NCBI GenBank assembly: GCA_014529385.2
Contig: CM043950.1
Span: forward strand, 157,891,545 to 157,955,544
From: Adiantum capillus-veneris
Lineage: Eukaryota > Streptophyta > Polypodiopsida > Polypodiales > Pteridaceae
Reading direction: 5' to 3'
DNA length: 64,000 nucleotides
This document shows positions 34,147-46,117 of this stretch, one piece after another (the first letter of the stretch is position 1; each line of letters starts with the position of its first letter). The translations under genes were made by a program, and so were the position numbers. The notes under the pieces were generated by a model. The model saw nothing but the letters and a program-made list of their open reading frames with translations, did no database searches and was not told the DNA's origin.

Positions 34147-35460
34147 TTACTTGGCTTTCCCTTTGTCGGCTTGCCCATCTTTCTCTTGAGGCTTAGTAGA
34201 CTCATCTACTTTCCTTTTCCCCTTGTCGTCTTTTTTCAGCTTAGCTTTTAATTGTTGTACCTCCTCTTCAGTGTATGGCTCGATAGGTTGCTGCTCCAGA
34301 ATAGCCTCTGACTCCTCATAAGCTTTAATATATTGATCGTATTGATCAATATGTGGCCTGGCTGAGCTAGTTCCAACTTTAGTGGGGTCTCGCACCCACT
34401 TTTCTTCAAAGTCACCCTTTAGAGCTCTTTCCGCTCTAAACTGCTCCACTAGTCTTTCCATTCTTGCCGCTTTCTGACTTTTGGTTTGCTTGGGAGCAAC
34501 CTTCTTCTTTACTTTCTTCTTAAGCGGCTCGTCCACATCCTCTTCAGGTTCTGAAACTACTTCTAGTTTCCGGCGTGCTCTTGTGGATGCCCTCTTGGAT
34601 ACTTCGGGCTGTTCTTCCTCCTCGTCGGCTTCTCTAAGCCACTCATTCTGGGAGGGAACCTTTGGCCACTGATCTCTAGCTCCAATAGCTTCATAAGCTA
34701 TTCTTTTCAGAATTTCCGCTCCTCCTATGTACTTTGGCTTCTCGTTGTGCATGGCAATTACTTGCTCGTGGATGTGTTGAGCGTAATTCACCTCTTTTGG
34801 CATATTGCTCTTTAATGCCCATGTGATGGTGGTCGCAATGGCATGGGGTGGTGTCGTATACTTTTGCGGTCTTTTACTGCAAACATGAAGAAATTGGTTG
34901 TACAGTCGGCAAAGGGTTGCCGCTCTTGGGTCTGCCATATCTCCATAGGTTGCATTCTGCTCCTTGGGCCCATAGACCTCTATGGCCTCCCTTCTTTCCC
35001 TAACCGAGCTCCCTTTGTTGTGCAGCTTCAATGCGTCTTCAACGAGCTGTGGAGTGATCTGTACTTCTACTTTCTCTCCATCCATGGCTGTCAATGTGGC
35101 TTTTCCATCCTTCTGAATGGATGTTGCCAACTCGTACACTCTTCTTGTATCCACACCTGATGGTCTCGAGGTGAAGAAACTGTGCAAGTCTGCCCTTTCC
35201 AGGTACCTGCTGATGTCTTCTGACCTGCTATAATCTACCAATTCCTGTGGGATCATCGGTACATCCACCGCTTGCCCTTGAGGATCTCTGAAAGTCCCCT
35301 GGTAGATCTTTATTCCCTCTTTCTCCAATACTACTTCCTCCACCCAAGTTTTGGTTGGCTTGAGGGTTTCTGCTGGAATGTCAAAGGGTTCCGCTTCTGC
35401 AAGAGCATCTTTGATTGTTGGTCTTTTTCTCTTCGTTGCCGATGACTTGGCGGAATCCAT
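34147..35460 (-). CDS. element D first ORF, candidate gag, 437 aa
   Basis: Begins at ATG 35460, 166 bp after the last leader palindrome, and runs intact to TAA 34147. The N-terminal ~250 residues look globular (including A-D-L-H-S-F-F-T-S-R-P and a Trp-containing helix region). Residues ~270-345 are highly charged with a K-K-K-V-K-K-K-V basic cluster, and the tail is Lys/Glu-rich. The overall style recalls the putative plant transposon proteins found in other gag-only LTR elements, but I do not recognise a named domain. No zinc knuckle was seen. Position and charge pattern suggest a gag/capsid role. Confidence 0.5.
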   Translation of the reverse strand: MDSAKSSATKRKRPTIKDALAEAEPFDIPAETLKPTKTWVEEVVLEKEGIKIYQGTFRDPQGQAVDVPMIPQELVDYSRSEDISRYLERADLHSFFTSRPSGVDTRRVYELATSIQKDGKATLTAMDGEKVEVQITPQLVEDALKLHNKGSSVRERREAIEVYGPKEQNATYGDMADPRAATLCRLYNQFLHVCSKRPQKYTTPPHAIATTITWALKSNMPKEVNYAQHIHEQVIAMHNEKPKYIGGAEILKRIAYEAIGARDQWPKVPSQNEWLREADEEEEQPEVSKRASTRARRKLEVVSEPEEDVDEPLKKKVKKKVAPKQTKSQKAARMERLVEQFRAERALKGDFEEKWVRDPTKVGTSSARPHIDQYDQYIKAYEESEAILEQQPIEPYTEEEVQQLKAKLKKDDKGKRKVDESTKPQEKDGQADKGKAK

Positions 35461-35626
35461 GGATCCTGTAACTCCAATTTCAGAAGTTAGCGTCTTTTTA
35501 GTACTGAAAGCCGAAATGAAGCTTTTAACTATTCAAATGACTTGAAAATTGAAACATGAGCTATTGAGGGCCTAAGGATGCAAGTTAGGTGAAAAAATAT
35601 GCAAAACGGGCTCAAAAGCATGCTGG

Positions 35627-36637
35627 AGACATCATACGCGTATGATATCTTTTGTGTCAAAATGACTTCATATTGGTTGTGCTTGTAGCTGATAGTGTAT
35701 ACATGAGTATCATATGCTTGGATTTGATTTTGGATCCCATTTGGTCAAGTTTTGGCCAGTTTAGTCCAGTTCCGGCTCTTGGCAAAATTTTGAAAGGGAT
35801 TTGGATTTTATGATCCAAATTGGATAAAACTTGGTGGTTCACTTTCAAATGGCATGTAGATCACTTCTGTTTGGTGGTTGAAGCCCTGAGGTGCCAAAAT
35901 CACATAGTGAGACATCATACGCGTATGATGTCTTTTAGTGTATTTTTGGATCAAATTTCTCTATAAGCTTGGATTTGGCTTTAGATAGGCTTATTCAGTG
36001 GATTTATGAAGTTTGGATAGATTTTGGGCTAAAAATGGCTCTGGAGACATCATACACGTATGATGTCTTTTTCATCAATTTTGCATGGGATTGGTTCTGT
36101 GGACTCCCCATGTAGTAGTGAAGGACTGTTTCTACTCAAATCTTGGTTTGGACTTGAGTATGTTGGATTTGGGCCAAAAATAGGCTTTAGGTGAAGGATT
36201 TTCCCTCAATTGGGCTAATGGGGTGATCCTCTTGACCAAATGGTTCCAAATTTCATATGTAGCATGTATTAGATATATATAATGGATGTATGATGACAAA
36301 TGAGCAGTTTTGGCTCTGTAAGTGCAAATAGACATCATACGCGTATGATATATTTTGTGTCAAAATGGTGCTTTTTGGTTCCAGATAGCTTGTAGATGTG
36401 TTAATCAACAATCCTACAAAGTTTCAATGAGTTTGGAGTTATTTTGACAAAATTAGGACCAAAAATCAATATTATGGCCTACTTTGCGTCTTTTTGGTTT
36501 TCCTTGGGTTTTCTAACTCCAATTCTCATGATACTTGGTTCATAGGATGTGATTAACATGTGGAATGAGGCTATGCACTCAAATGTTGAAATGGATGTGA
36601 AATTCATGCTGTGAGACATCATACGCGTATGATGTCT
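35627..36637. repeat. palindrome array of element D, gene-proximal block
   Basis: Half-site AGACATCATACG joined to its reverse complement. Perfect copies at 35910-35933 and 36614-36637. Near-perfect copies at 35627-35650, 36045-36068 and 36330-36353. The motif differs from that of the neighbouring family at two positions that mirror each other across the centre. Confidence 0.95.
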
Positions 36638-38246
36638 TTTCATGAAATGTTGGTCTTTTTGTGCAAAGAATGCTTTGTGCTAGTGCCCTAAGCCCTGCTA
36701 ACTAGTTTTCAACTTAAAAAGTCATCAGTTTAGCTAAAAAGCCCCCTTATAGGCATTTCAGTCTCCAAAGTCGTCTTTTTGCCTTGGAGTTGAATTTCTT
36801 CAACTTTTCTTCTCGAGAGTTGCATTTCCAGCTCATTGGATATGTTGTGAAGCCATATATTTGGTTGAACTTGACTTTGGCTCCCCGTTCTCCATCTTTC
36901 TCCTTTTGGTTGCCCGAAAGCGTCTTTTTCACCATCGGTAAGTGAATCAGCTTTGTTTTGGGTTTTGCTTGCAAACATAAGTCATCCATGTATATTTGAA
37001 GCTGCTTGTGAAGTTTCATTTCATTCGGTCGTCAATTTCAGCCGTTATGCCAAAATGACGCTTTGTGTGTCCGCAGCCGAATCGGTTGTTCCATGGTTGC
37101 ATTGCCCTCGATGTTGTTAAGCTTCCTGAGAAGTTTTGTGTCGTTTCGACAACTTTTTCCTGTTTGCCTCTTGCAGGCTCTGTTGACCTAGGGTTTTTCC
37201 AGTCGTTCTTTCTCGAGCTTTGAGTGTTAGAAACCCATCTTCTATACTAGGGTAACCCACCTATAAGTTCTTGCAAGGTTTGGTTAGGCGGTTGTGCCAC
37301 TACCTAGCATTCTACCGCATTCCCCGTCTGCTCTTGTTTCCTGGTTTTGGTCAGTTTTCGCGACAAAAGTTAATGATAAGCATCAAAAGCTTATGGCAAC
37401 GAGTCTACCTCTCATGTCTAGTGTCCTCTGAGGTCTCGTAGCAGTCGTAGAAGGCTGTAGAAGGTTGGATGCTCCTGTGTGCTCTTTGCTCTCTCCAAGA
37501 AGGTAATAGTGGAAATGAGCTTGAAAGTGATGTGAAAAATACTTAACTTCGGACTTCCCGGATCACTTGTTACTAAATTTGACATGTGCCCCTATCTTGT
37601 CGTGAAATGCACTTTAGGATTTGAAATTTCTCAATTTGGACTCCGTTTGACCTGTTTCTGAGAAATCTGTCCACTTTGCCAAAATTCTCTCATTTCGGGC
37701 TTTCTGCAACTTTTCCCGAATTGTACTCAATTTTTACCATGGGTTGCCCTTGTCATTAGGACCATCACCGTCTATTCTTTTCTTTTTTCCGATCTCATTT
37801 CACCTACTTTTTTTATTTTTCTTTTACTTTTATCAAGAAAATCATAAAAAATAAAGGAAAATAGCAAATTGAAGCCAAAAAATTCCAAACATACACAATA
37901 AATAGTTGGTAACCCTGTGTATATGAATATACACTTATTTGTGATTTCTGGACTTGGATTACCACTTTTTTCCACTTTTTAGCTCCAAAAACACTCTTAT
38001 TTAGTGATATTTACACGTCTAGAGACCCAAATTCATCATTTGATCTCTTCTTGTTGCAAAACAAGGTATATAAGGGCATAAATATTATCAATATCCGCAA
38101 TCAAACATAAAAATTGTGAAATCATGTAAGACACTGCCCTTGTAATATAATTTTTGTTTTTCTTTGTTTTTGTCGCTTGTAGCTGCTTTGTAGCTCCTGT
38201 ATACCTGTATACCTCCCCCCCTCCTAGTCTGAGTCCTCCTGGACGA
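36638..38246 (-). other. leader interruption in element D, mostly noncoding
   Basis: Separates the two palindrome blocks of D. The leader of the sister family has no equivalent. Short open frames (36730-37019, 37772-37975) lack signatures. A CCTCCCCCCCTCC tract lies at about 38211-38223. Confidence 0.4.
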
Positions 38247-38765
38247 CTATGAAGTGTCTGTGGGTGAAGCATTGTAGTTGTTTTGGTCATAAGTTCTCAA
38301 TGCAATTGTAGAGCGATGATACAACAGTCTTTCCAATAAAGCTGCTCTTTGTTTGATTGAAGGATTGGTGGTCGGGTTTTGGGTTTGTTTTGGCACTGTG
38401 GTAGTAGAATCAGTAGATGGATTCTTCTTTACCTTGTTGTTCTTTTTCACAATCCAAATCTGCTTCCGCTTCGCTTGTGCTTGCCACAAACTCTTTGCGA
38501 CCCAAACCTGCTTTGTTCTTTGTGTTGATTTCCTCGTTTTGAAATACCTAGGAGTTTCCGTGGATTGTACTGAAGGGAGTTCCTATTTACAAATCCTTGG
38601 GATCCAAATTTGCTTGCTATAGCTTTGTGCCGTCATGAACTTCTTTGGAATCCAAATCTGTTTCACTGTCCTTGATTGTCTGGAATCACTCTGTTGTCTG
38701 GTATTGAAGACTCTGTTTTCCACCTTTGTGTTCTCTGGCACAACCTTTTTTGGTCTCCATACCAA
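38247..38765 (-). pseudogene. coding relic with repeated W-[IV]-x-K motifs
   Basis: Two same-frame minus-strand segments with at least five spaced copies of a short motif: M-V-W-R-P-K, Q-I-W-I-P-K, Q-I-W-I-P-R, Q-V-W-V-A-K, Q-I-W-I-V-K. They lie in basic, Gln/Ser/Thr-rich surroundings and are followed by a Thr/Pro-rich tail ending at 38247. The same motif occurs in the array (K-K-L-W-L-P-K, K-W-V-P-K) and at the end of the Ty3-type element near 63330. In-frame stops interrupt it. It appears to be the tail of a protease-like polyprotein now lying inside a leader. Confidence 0.45.
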
Positions 38766-38955
38766 CTTTGACGCCGTTTTTTTCCAAGGTTGAGCTGTTA
38801 TATTATTGCTTGTCTTCCTTATCCAATGTTGAGAGTTCCTCGTCGAAGAGCAATCCAGTTGTATAGAAATTTTTGGTTGCCAGTGCTTCTTCTTTTTCTC
38901 TGGTTGTTGTTTACCTTTGTTCTTGGATTCTTCCTTTGGAGTTGTCTCTGATATT

Positions 38956-39222
38956 TTATGAACATAGCTTCATTGTGGCAAAAGGGTTTGATGATCCTGA
39001 TGCCATATTTTCTCTGTTGTTCAGGTTCAAGTGTTCCAAGTGTTCGGTGAAAATCTCGTAAGATCTCTCCGAAGAAGTATCAGAAACACTTCCTTCAAGA
39101 ATCGGCTCTAATGGTTGCACCCAACTTTGGTTTACACTTCCCTCAGTTGATATGACACTTGCTTGTTCCCCTTGTTTTGGTTGGTTATTCTGGAGATTCC
39201 TGCCCGATCTCAAATTCATCAA
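38956..39222 (-). pseudogene. gag-start-like fragment, 88 aa
   Basis: Starts M-M-N-L-R-S-G-R-N-L. The L-R-S-G-R style opening recurs at the start of plant Ty3 polyproteins. The rest is acidic and Ser/Asn-rich. It precedes the W-x-P-K relic by ~190 bp on the same strand, and together they may be one shrunken internal copy of a related element. Low certainty. Confidence 0.3.
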
Positions 39223-39386
39223 TTCCCTTAAAGGACTTTAACTTTTCCGTCTCTGCAATTTGTTTTCCCAAGTTTTTGTGGTCAGAATTGATCCAAACTG
39301 ATTGATACTTGGTCAATTGTTTAATCTTGTCAGTTGGACAACTTCTGTTTCATCAAGTGAGAACTTTGTTGCAGTTATGCTGAAAA

Positions 39387-40105
39387 AGACATTATACGCG
39401 TATGATGTCTTTTTTCAAAGATTTGGACTATTTTGGTTATGCTCACTCTCAGTAGCCCCCTTATGCTCTGTCCACTCACAAAATTTAGTTTGAACTCTGT
39501 TTAAGCAAGTTATGGCTGATTTAGGCTTTTCTTGGCAATTTTCCGCTTTTGACTTGTTTTGGGTCAATTGTGATCCAAATGGGATGAAACTTGAAATATA
39601 ACCTCTAGACAGCTATTACAATGGATCTGTGTTGGCAAAGTATCAAAATATGTCCAAAATTAGGTCAAAGACATTATACGCGTATGATGTCTTTTTCATC
39701 AATTTGGGTCAAGACTTGATATTTATGCTTTCTACAGTGTTTGTAACAATCTTGTCAGGTCAGATATAAAAAATAAGCAGTGGATGTGCTAAAAGACATT
39801 ATACGCGTATGATGTCTTTTATCCCAGATTTTGACTATTCTTGGTTTTAAGCCTTCTCCAATGTTTATAATTGAGTTTCAAGTGTTTTTGTCAGGTTTGA
39901 ATGTAAAAACAAGATCTGAATCCAAAATTTCCTGTTCTTTGCGTTTCTTGGGATCCGACTTGTCTTTTTGGGTTTCTTTGAGTGTTAATGCTCTTGTTTT
40001 AAGTTGAAATTAGGGTATAACCCCCCTTTTGAACACTCTGGTAAAGTCAAAATTTCTGTTTTGGTCTCAGTTTGGTCATTTAGACATCATACACGTATGA
40101 TGTCT
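39387..40105. repeat. palindrome array of element D, primer-site-proximal block
   Basis: Copies at 39387-39410, 39669-39692, 39794-39817 (all AGACATTATACG plus CGTATGATGTCT, sharing one mismatch) and 40082-40105 (one different mismatch). The three identical variants suggest local duplication or homogenisation. Confidence 0.95.
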
Positions 40106-40619
40106 AAAGTTGCAGATTTCCAGTTTTTTAGCACAGAATCCTTCCTAAAGCTTTCTCAAGTGCTCAGCAGCTCCCAGATACACAGAAAATTTCTCTGACT
40201 TTTGTTTATTGCAAGTTTCACTACTAACTCAACGGTTTAGTGATCTAACATGCAATCAACCATATCAAGCAAATACTCCAATGATTACTAGCTCCAGATC
40301 AGGATCAAATGAAGTCCTACCTAAGCTATTCCTAATCATAAAATGGGTTTGGTAATTGTGATTTTAAAGAGATCCACTGTCACTCACGGACTAGCAAATT
40401 CTTCTTCTATCAACAACTACTCAACACCAACAAAACAACAAACAAATCTAAGCTAAACTAAAAATAATGTCAACACGGAAGACCCAGGAATACCCCACTT
40501 CCTAGTATCCCTCGAGATGTTCGGAGTCCACCACTCCTAGATCTTTTCTAACTAAAGTATACAAAGTAGTTTATACGACTCACCTCGTAGGATTAGTCTA
40601 AGGTCACCTACTTAGGGCT

Positions 40620-40643
40620 CTCGTCCCCGGCAGCGGCACCAAA
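40620..40643 (-). promoter_or_regulatory. primer-binding site of element D (tRNA-Asp-like)
   Basis: Minus strand TTTGGTGCCGCTGCCGGGG directly inside the LTR. Sixteen of 18 positions match the complement of the plant tRNA-Asp 3' end (TGGCGCCGTTGCCGGGGA). Confidence 0.8.
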
Positions 40644-41660
<1,017 letters not shown>

Positions 41661-41665
41661 ATATC
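41661..41665. repeat. target-site duplication ATATC of element D (right)
   Basis: Identical to 31116-31120. Confidence 0.85.
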
Positions 41666-41697
41666 TTTACATTGGCAAAATTGCATAAAAGTCAAAT

Positions 41698-42537
41698 TCA
41701 ATCTCTTTCTCCTCTGATTCGATGCGCGCGAGCTAAATCCTTGGGCATTATTGTCACCCATTTTGCATGAATAGCACACAAGTTGGTGTCTTCAAAAATA
41801 GAAGTTAGATGATATTCTGCCGCTTCTTGCAGAGCTTCTACGGCGATACCTTGAACTCGAAACACCATTCCGTAACTTTGCATGATCTCTTTCACCAAAC
41901 GTGCGAATGGTGCCTTGCGTATGAGAAGGTCTGAAGTTTTTTGATAGTGACGAATCTGTTGCAACGCCTTTGGAATGCGCCGCTTCACAGCAGGAGCTCG
42001 TTACTGAGGGATGGTAGGATCTGGGACATGGGCCTTGCGAGGGCGAACCTTGAAAAAAAATTTCTTTTTACGAGAGGGCTTGTGAGGAGGAGCTTGCTCA
42101 TCTTCAAGGCCACCCTGTGCTCCGACTGGCTCTTCAACTCCACCCTGTGCTCCAACTGGATCTTCTGCTACATCCTCAAAATCCTCTTCATTTAGTAACC
42201 CATGATCACTTCTAGGCTGATCTGACGCCACAGCGCCGAAGCCATGTGGCAATTTCTTCCCAGCCGGAACTCGATGATTGCTTGGGATCTCCTGTCCGCT
42301 CCACGGTGGGCTTTGTGCTTCGTTGTCCGTTTTGGTTTCTGTGTCTGATGTCACTACCCGTCTCTTCTTGCGTGAAAGTTGTCCACCTTGTTGCTCTTCA
42401 CCTGACCATTCTCTCTCCATCTCTTCTAAGAGCTCTTGTTAGTGTATCCAAGGTGGTTTTTGAGCACCTTGGACGATTGAGTGAGGGTGAGGGAAAAAAG
42501 GTTCATCTTTTCTTGCTATTTGCTTTGTGCGTGCCAT
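41698..42537 (-). pseudogene. histone H3-like gene with long acidic tail and two in-frame TAA codons
   Basis: One frame of 279 codons from ATG 42537 to TGA 41698, broken only by TAA at 42439 and 42001. It opens M-A-R-T-K-Q-I-A-R-K: residues R2, T3, K4, R8 and K9 of H3 are kept, with T6 to Ile and S10 to Asp. A ~145-residue insert follows with basic (S-R-K-K-R-R) and acidic (N-E-E-D-F-E-D-V-A-E-D) parts. The last 100 residues are an H3 fold: [38 protein letters not shown]. Loop 1 has canonical H3 length, not the longer CENH3 form. Intronless. Retroelement sequence starts ~50 bp upstream of the ATG, so no promoter of its own remains. Confidence 0.75.
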
Positions 42538-42657
42538 GGTGTAAGAAGGGGCAAGATTGAAAATGAGACTCCCTCTTCTCTAAAAGCCTACTTGGAGGAT
42601 ATGCGTAGAGTTCTGTAAGTTGATCTTTGTACAACATTTCTATCTCATTGTCGATGT

Positions 42658-43068
42658 CAGGGAGAGGCTCTTAGCAGGAGAGATCATCTTGGCTTATGTG
42701 CCAACACAGGACAACCTTGCAGATCTTTTCACAAAGGCATTGTCTCGTGAGAAGCTTGAAGCTTTCCGCAAAGCTTTGGGCTTACTCCCCTTTGTGGACT
42801 GATCCTGTCCTCAGGGCATGACACTTCCCTTTACTCATGTGCCAGCTCTCGTTCACCGCATCACTCTAGGGGGGATTTGTTACCATATACATGTGGTAGT
42901 GATGTGTGTGAACACACTAGGACCGCCGGGGCATTTTTTCCCTCTTTAGGAGGTTTTTTCCCCCATGCATTGTATATATGCCCATCACTCTAGGGCTATC
43001 TATCTTTCCATTGCACACTAAGTAACACACTCTCTATTGTGTTCCTTGAGCTTCCTTCGTCTTCTCCA
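42658..43068 (+). mobile_element. Copia 3'-end fragment inserted as filler
   Basis: 42658-42802 encodes the last 47 residues of a Copia RNase H region (I-L-A-Y-V-P-T-Q-D-N-L-A-D-L-F-T-K-A-L) ending in TGA. After 75 bp comes a purine run (TAGGGGGGA) and the first ~190 bp of an LTR starting TGTTACCATATAC (42878). The LTR has no CA end. In the host element 82 bp (copy A 19265-19346) are replaced by these 411 bp, and no target duplication is present. This is the structure expected of break repair that captured Copia cDNA. It is a different Copia family from 5290-9770. Confidence 0.8.
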
Positions 43069-43943
43069 AACTTCCACATATTGAGATGTCCGAGTTTCCT
43101 CTGTATCTTTCTTTGTCTTGATGTACAAATTCCGATTGACATCCTCATAGCATGGCAGTCCTTTGTAGTGGCCAATCAGATAGATCCAAATTTGCTCTCT
43201 TGTAATTTCTGTGGATGTACTTGAATCTTTGTCTCGGTTGGTCTAATTCCTTTGAGACGCCATTGATCTCGTCTTGACTCCCTTGTTGTATCTATTCAGT
43301 GATAGCTCTAATTGCTTTCCTCAATGCTAATAAAAATTATTAGCACCCCTGTCGGTCTTTTTCTCTTGAGGTCCTTCATCTTTTGTTGATGCCTTAATCT
43401 CTGAGTTTTCAGAACTGGGCTTTGCTTGAAATTTTTAGCTCCCTTGCTTGCCAAGGCTAATACCGACTTGTCTGGCTGCTTGCTTTGCCTAGAGATTTTA
43501 AGCAGGCCACGATCTTGTGTATGGACGTACACTAGGCCGTAGTTAACTTTTACACCTTTCTGTGGGTGACCAATGGTTTTCCCAAAAGATAATTTCAATC
43601 TGCTAACTTAGCAGTCTTCAAAACCATGACCATTTTCTCACAATTCTTTCGCACTGTCAGTTTTAGACACTCCTGACTTTCGGATGCATTTTGAGGCCTT
43701 AAACGATTTTTTTTTTCAAATTTGAACTCTAGCATATGTAGTGTCGCTCTCAAGCTACGTTTTGATATAAAAACTTTTCCGATCCGATACCGTTTGTGAA
43801 ATTTATGGGCAAAACAGTGAATTGCAGTTTAGAATGGTCAAAATGAGTCCAAATTCAATTTTGAAAAAAGTTATGGAATCCTTGAGACACTGGGAACACC
43901 CTTGTATGGTCAAAATTATAGTTGGACCCTAAAACTGGCTTGG

Positions 43944-45570
43944 ACACATCCTATGCGTAGGATGTCTATATGCTCATAATTTAACAAAATTTGGTCCAGA
44001 GACTCCCCTTAAGTCCAGCAACACAATGGTATGCTCAGAATTTCATTTGGACCTAAACATGGCCTGGAGACATCCTACGCGTAGGATGTCTTTTTGCTCA
44101 GAATGACTTGAAATTTTCACCCCAGCTTCTCCTTGATGTGATGATCACAGTGGTGTGCTCATAGGTTGGTTTGGAGTCCTAAATCAAGCTGGAGACATAC
44201 TACGCGTATGATGTCTAACTGCTCAGATTTTGTCTAAACTTGATCCCAAGATTCTCCTAGGGCTCAGCAACCCAATGGTATGCTTAGATTTGAATTTGGA
44301 TGCCAATAGGTCAAGATTTGGGCTGGATAAGCTTCTAGTGCACTCCAAGAGTAGGATGTCTGGCAATTCTCTTCTTTACTTAGTAAAAAATAGGCCAAAC
44401 AAAGTCCAAATTCACTTTTGAAAAAAGTTCTGGAATCCTTGAGACACTGGGAACCTCCCTATATGGCCAAAGTAAAATTTTGACCACTTTATGACCCTGG
44501 AGACATCCTACGCATAGGATGTCTTTTTGCTCTGTTTCAACCCAAACTTGCACTGTAGCTTCCCCTTGATGTGCTAAACTCACAGCTATTTTTACTTTTT
44601 GATTCTGACACCTATAGGTTGGTCAAATGATCAAGAATCTGTTCCAAAAGCCTGATGTCTGTTCTGATGAAAAATTGTACAAATGATCAAGAATCTGTTC
44701 AATTCCCAAGTCAAATCAACTCCAAATTGGACCAAATTTGCCTAGGAGGCTTATCTAAGGCTATATGACAGCATGGTATGGTCACAGTAGACTTTTGGTT
44801 TCACAATTATACAGTAGACATCCTATGCGTAGGATGCCTTTTTGCTCAGAATGAACCCAAACTTGGACCAAAGATTCCCCTAGTCTTCAGCAACCCACTG
44901 GTATTCTTAGATTTGAGTTTGGATGTCAAAAGACCCCAAAACTAGCTCTTCTTGCCTTTTTCACTTAAAAATGCTAAAGTCTGTTCAATCTTCCTTTCAC
45001 TAACCCAAATGAGATGAAATTTATCACATGCACTCAATACAACATTTAGAACATGCCTTTGGAGTCATCCTATGGTTTGGTCTTAAAATTAGGCCTTGGA
45101 CACAATATGGGTAGGATGTTTGGCAATTCTCTTCTTTTGACTTTGATCTGTCAAAATTTGGTCAAATTCCACTTTCCAGGTGAAAATAGGGTAAAACCTA
45201 CCTTCTAAACACACTGGTAACCTCAGATTTTCAAAAAAGTGCCCATATCACTCTGTAGACATCCTACACGTAGGATGTCTACTGCTTATTCTTTTCAGAC
45301 TGAAGTGTCCCTGATGCTTCCTTATGCTCTCAGCAAGTGCAAGTATGCTTCACAATTGCAAAAACATGCAAAATCACTCATTTTAAGCCTTTTCTGAAAT
45401 TTTATGTTTTCTGACTCCGCCTTTTGGCTTTTGGTCAACAAAAGTAGGGAAAAACACCCAAGTCAATATGTTACTAGGGTAAAACCTACCCTCTGAAGCC
45501 ACTGGTAACCTCAGTTTTCCCAAATTCCTTTCCAAAAGTGCCCTGGAGACATCCTACGCGTAGGATGTCT
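43944..45570. repeat. array of 24-bp palindromes in the third leader copy
   Basis: Perfect copies at 44068-44091 and 45547-45570. One or two mismatches at 43944-43967, 44501-44524, 44816-44839 and 45257-45280. A composite at 44193-44216 has a right arm of the element-D type (CGTATGATGTCT). Sites are collinear with those of copy A. Confidence 0.95.
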
Positions 45571-46093
45571 ACTGTCTTAAAATGCAGATTTTTTCTGGCA
45601 GTGGTACTCCCTATGCTCTGTAGAGCTCTCAGCAATAATCACAGAAACTTTTGGACTTCAAATAAGCTTCCAAACACAATTTACCGTCTTTCCTAATTAG
45701 CGTTTTCCACTTCTCTAATGAGACTAACAGCAAATAAGACATGCATAAAGTACTCTAGATCAGCAACAATCAAGATATCCTACTTACCCTACTCCTACTC
45801 ATCATGTGAGATGGTGATTTTGATGTCTTGGTTGCTTCCTGGCCTCACACGGAGTCTCAAGTCAACCTACCACCACATCTACCACTCCAACTCCTACTCT
45901 CTACACCACAACCTACTACTACCTAATACTACCTAAGACGGAAGATCGAGGCTAGACACACGCTCCCTAGACTCCTCCTAAGACCTAGAGAGTCCACCAC
46001 CCTCTGATCCTATCTAAATGTAAAATAGTACTCTGGAAAGCTAGAGGGACCGCTATCCTCACGGACTAGTCTCGGTCACCTACTTAGGGCCCT

Positions 46094-46117
46094 CGTCCCT
46101 GGCAGCAGTGACGCAAA
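46094..46117 (-). promoter_or_regulatory. primer-binding site of the second element
   Basis: Minus strand TTTGCGTCACTGCTGCC and then AGGGACGAG directly inside LTR 3, one base different from the site at 22709. Confidence 0.55.

Larger units (their letters stand above)
42589..46117 (-). mobile_element. 5' half of the second internal region (leader and gag-like start)
   Basis: Resumes homology with copy A at its 19196 and runs to the primer site. It includes about 120 codons of the gag-like N-terminus (to ~43262), interrupted by a 411-bp Copia fragment, and then the palindrome-bearing leader. The ATG region matches that of copy A (G-V-S-K next to a Q/N-rich start). With 23779-27905 it forms one internal region split by the captured segment. 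Confidence 0.8.

Noticed and set aside
41698-41988. Calling the histone fold CENH3
   Set aside because: Loop 1 has the same length as canonical H3 and the C-terminus is R-I-R-G-E-R-D. CENH3 usually has a longer loop 1 and a different C-terminus.
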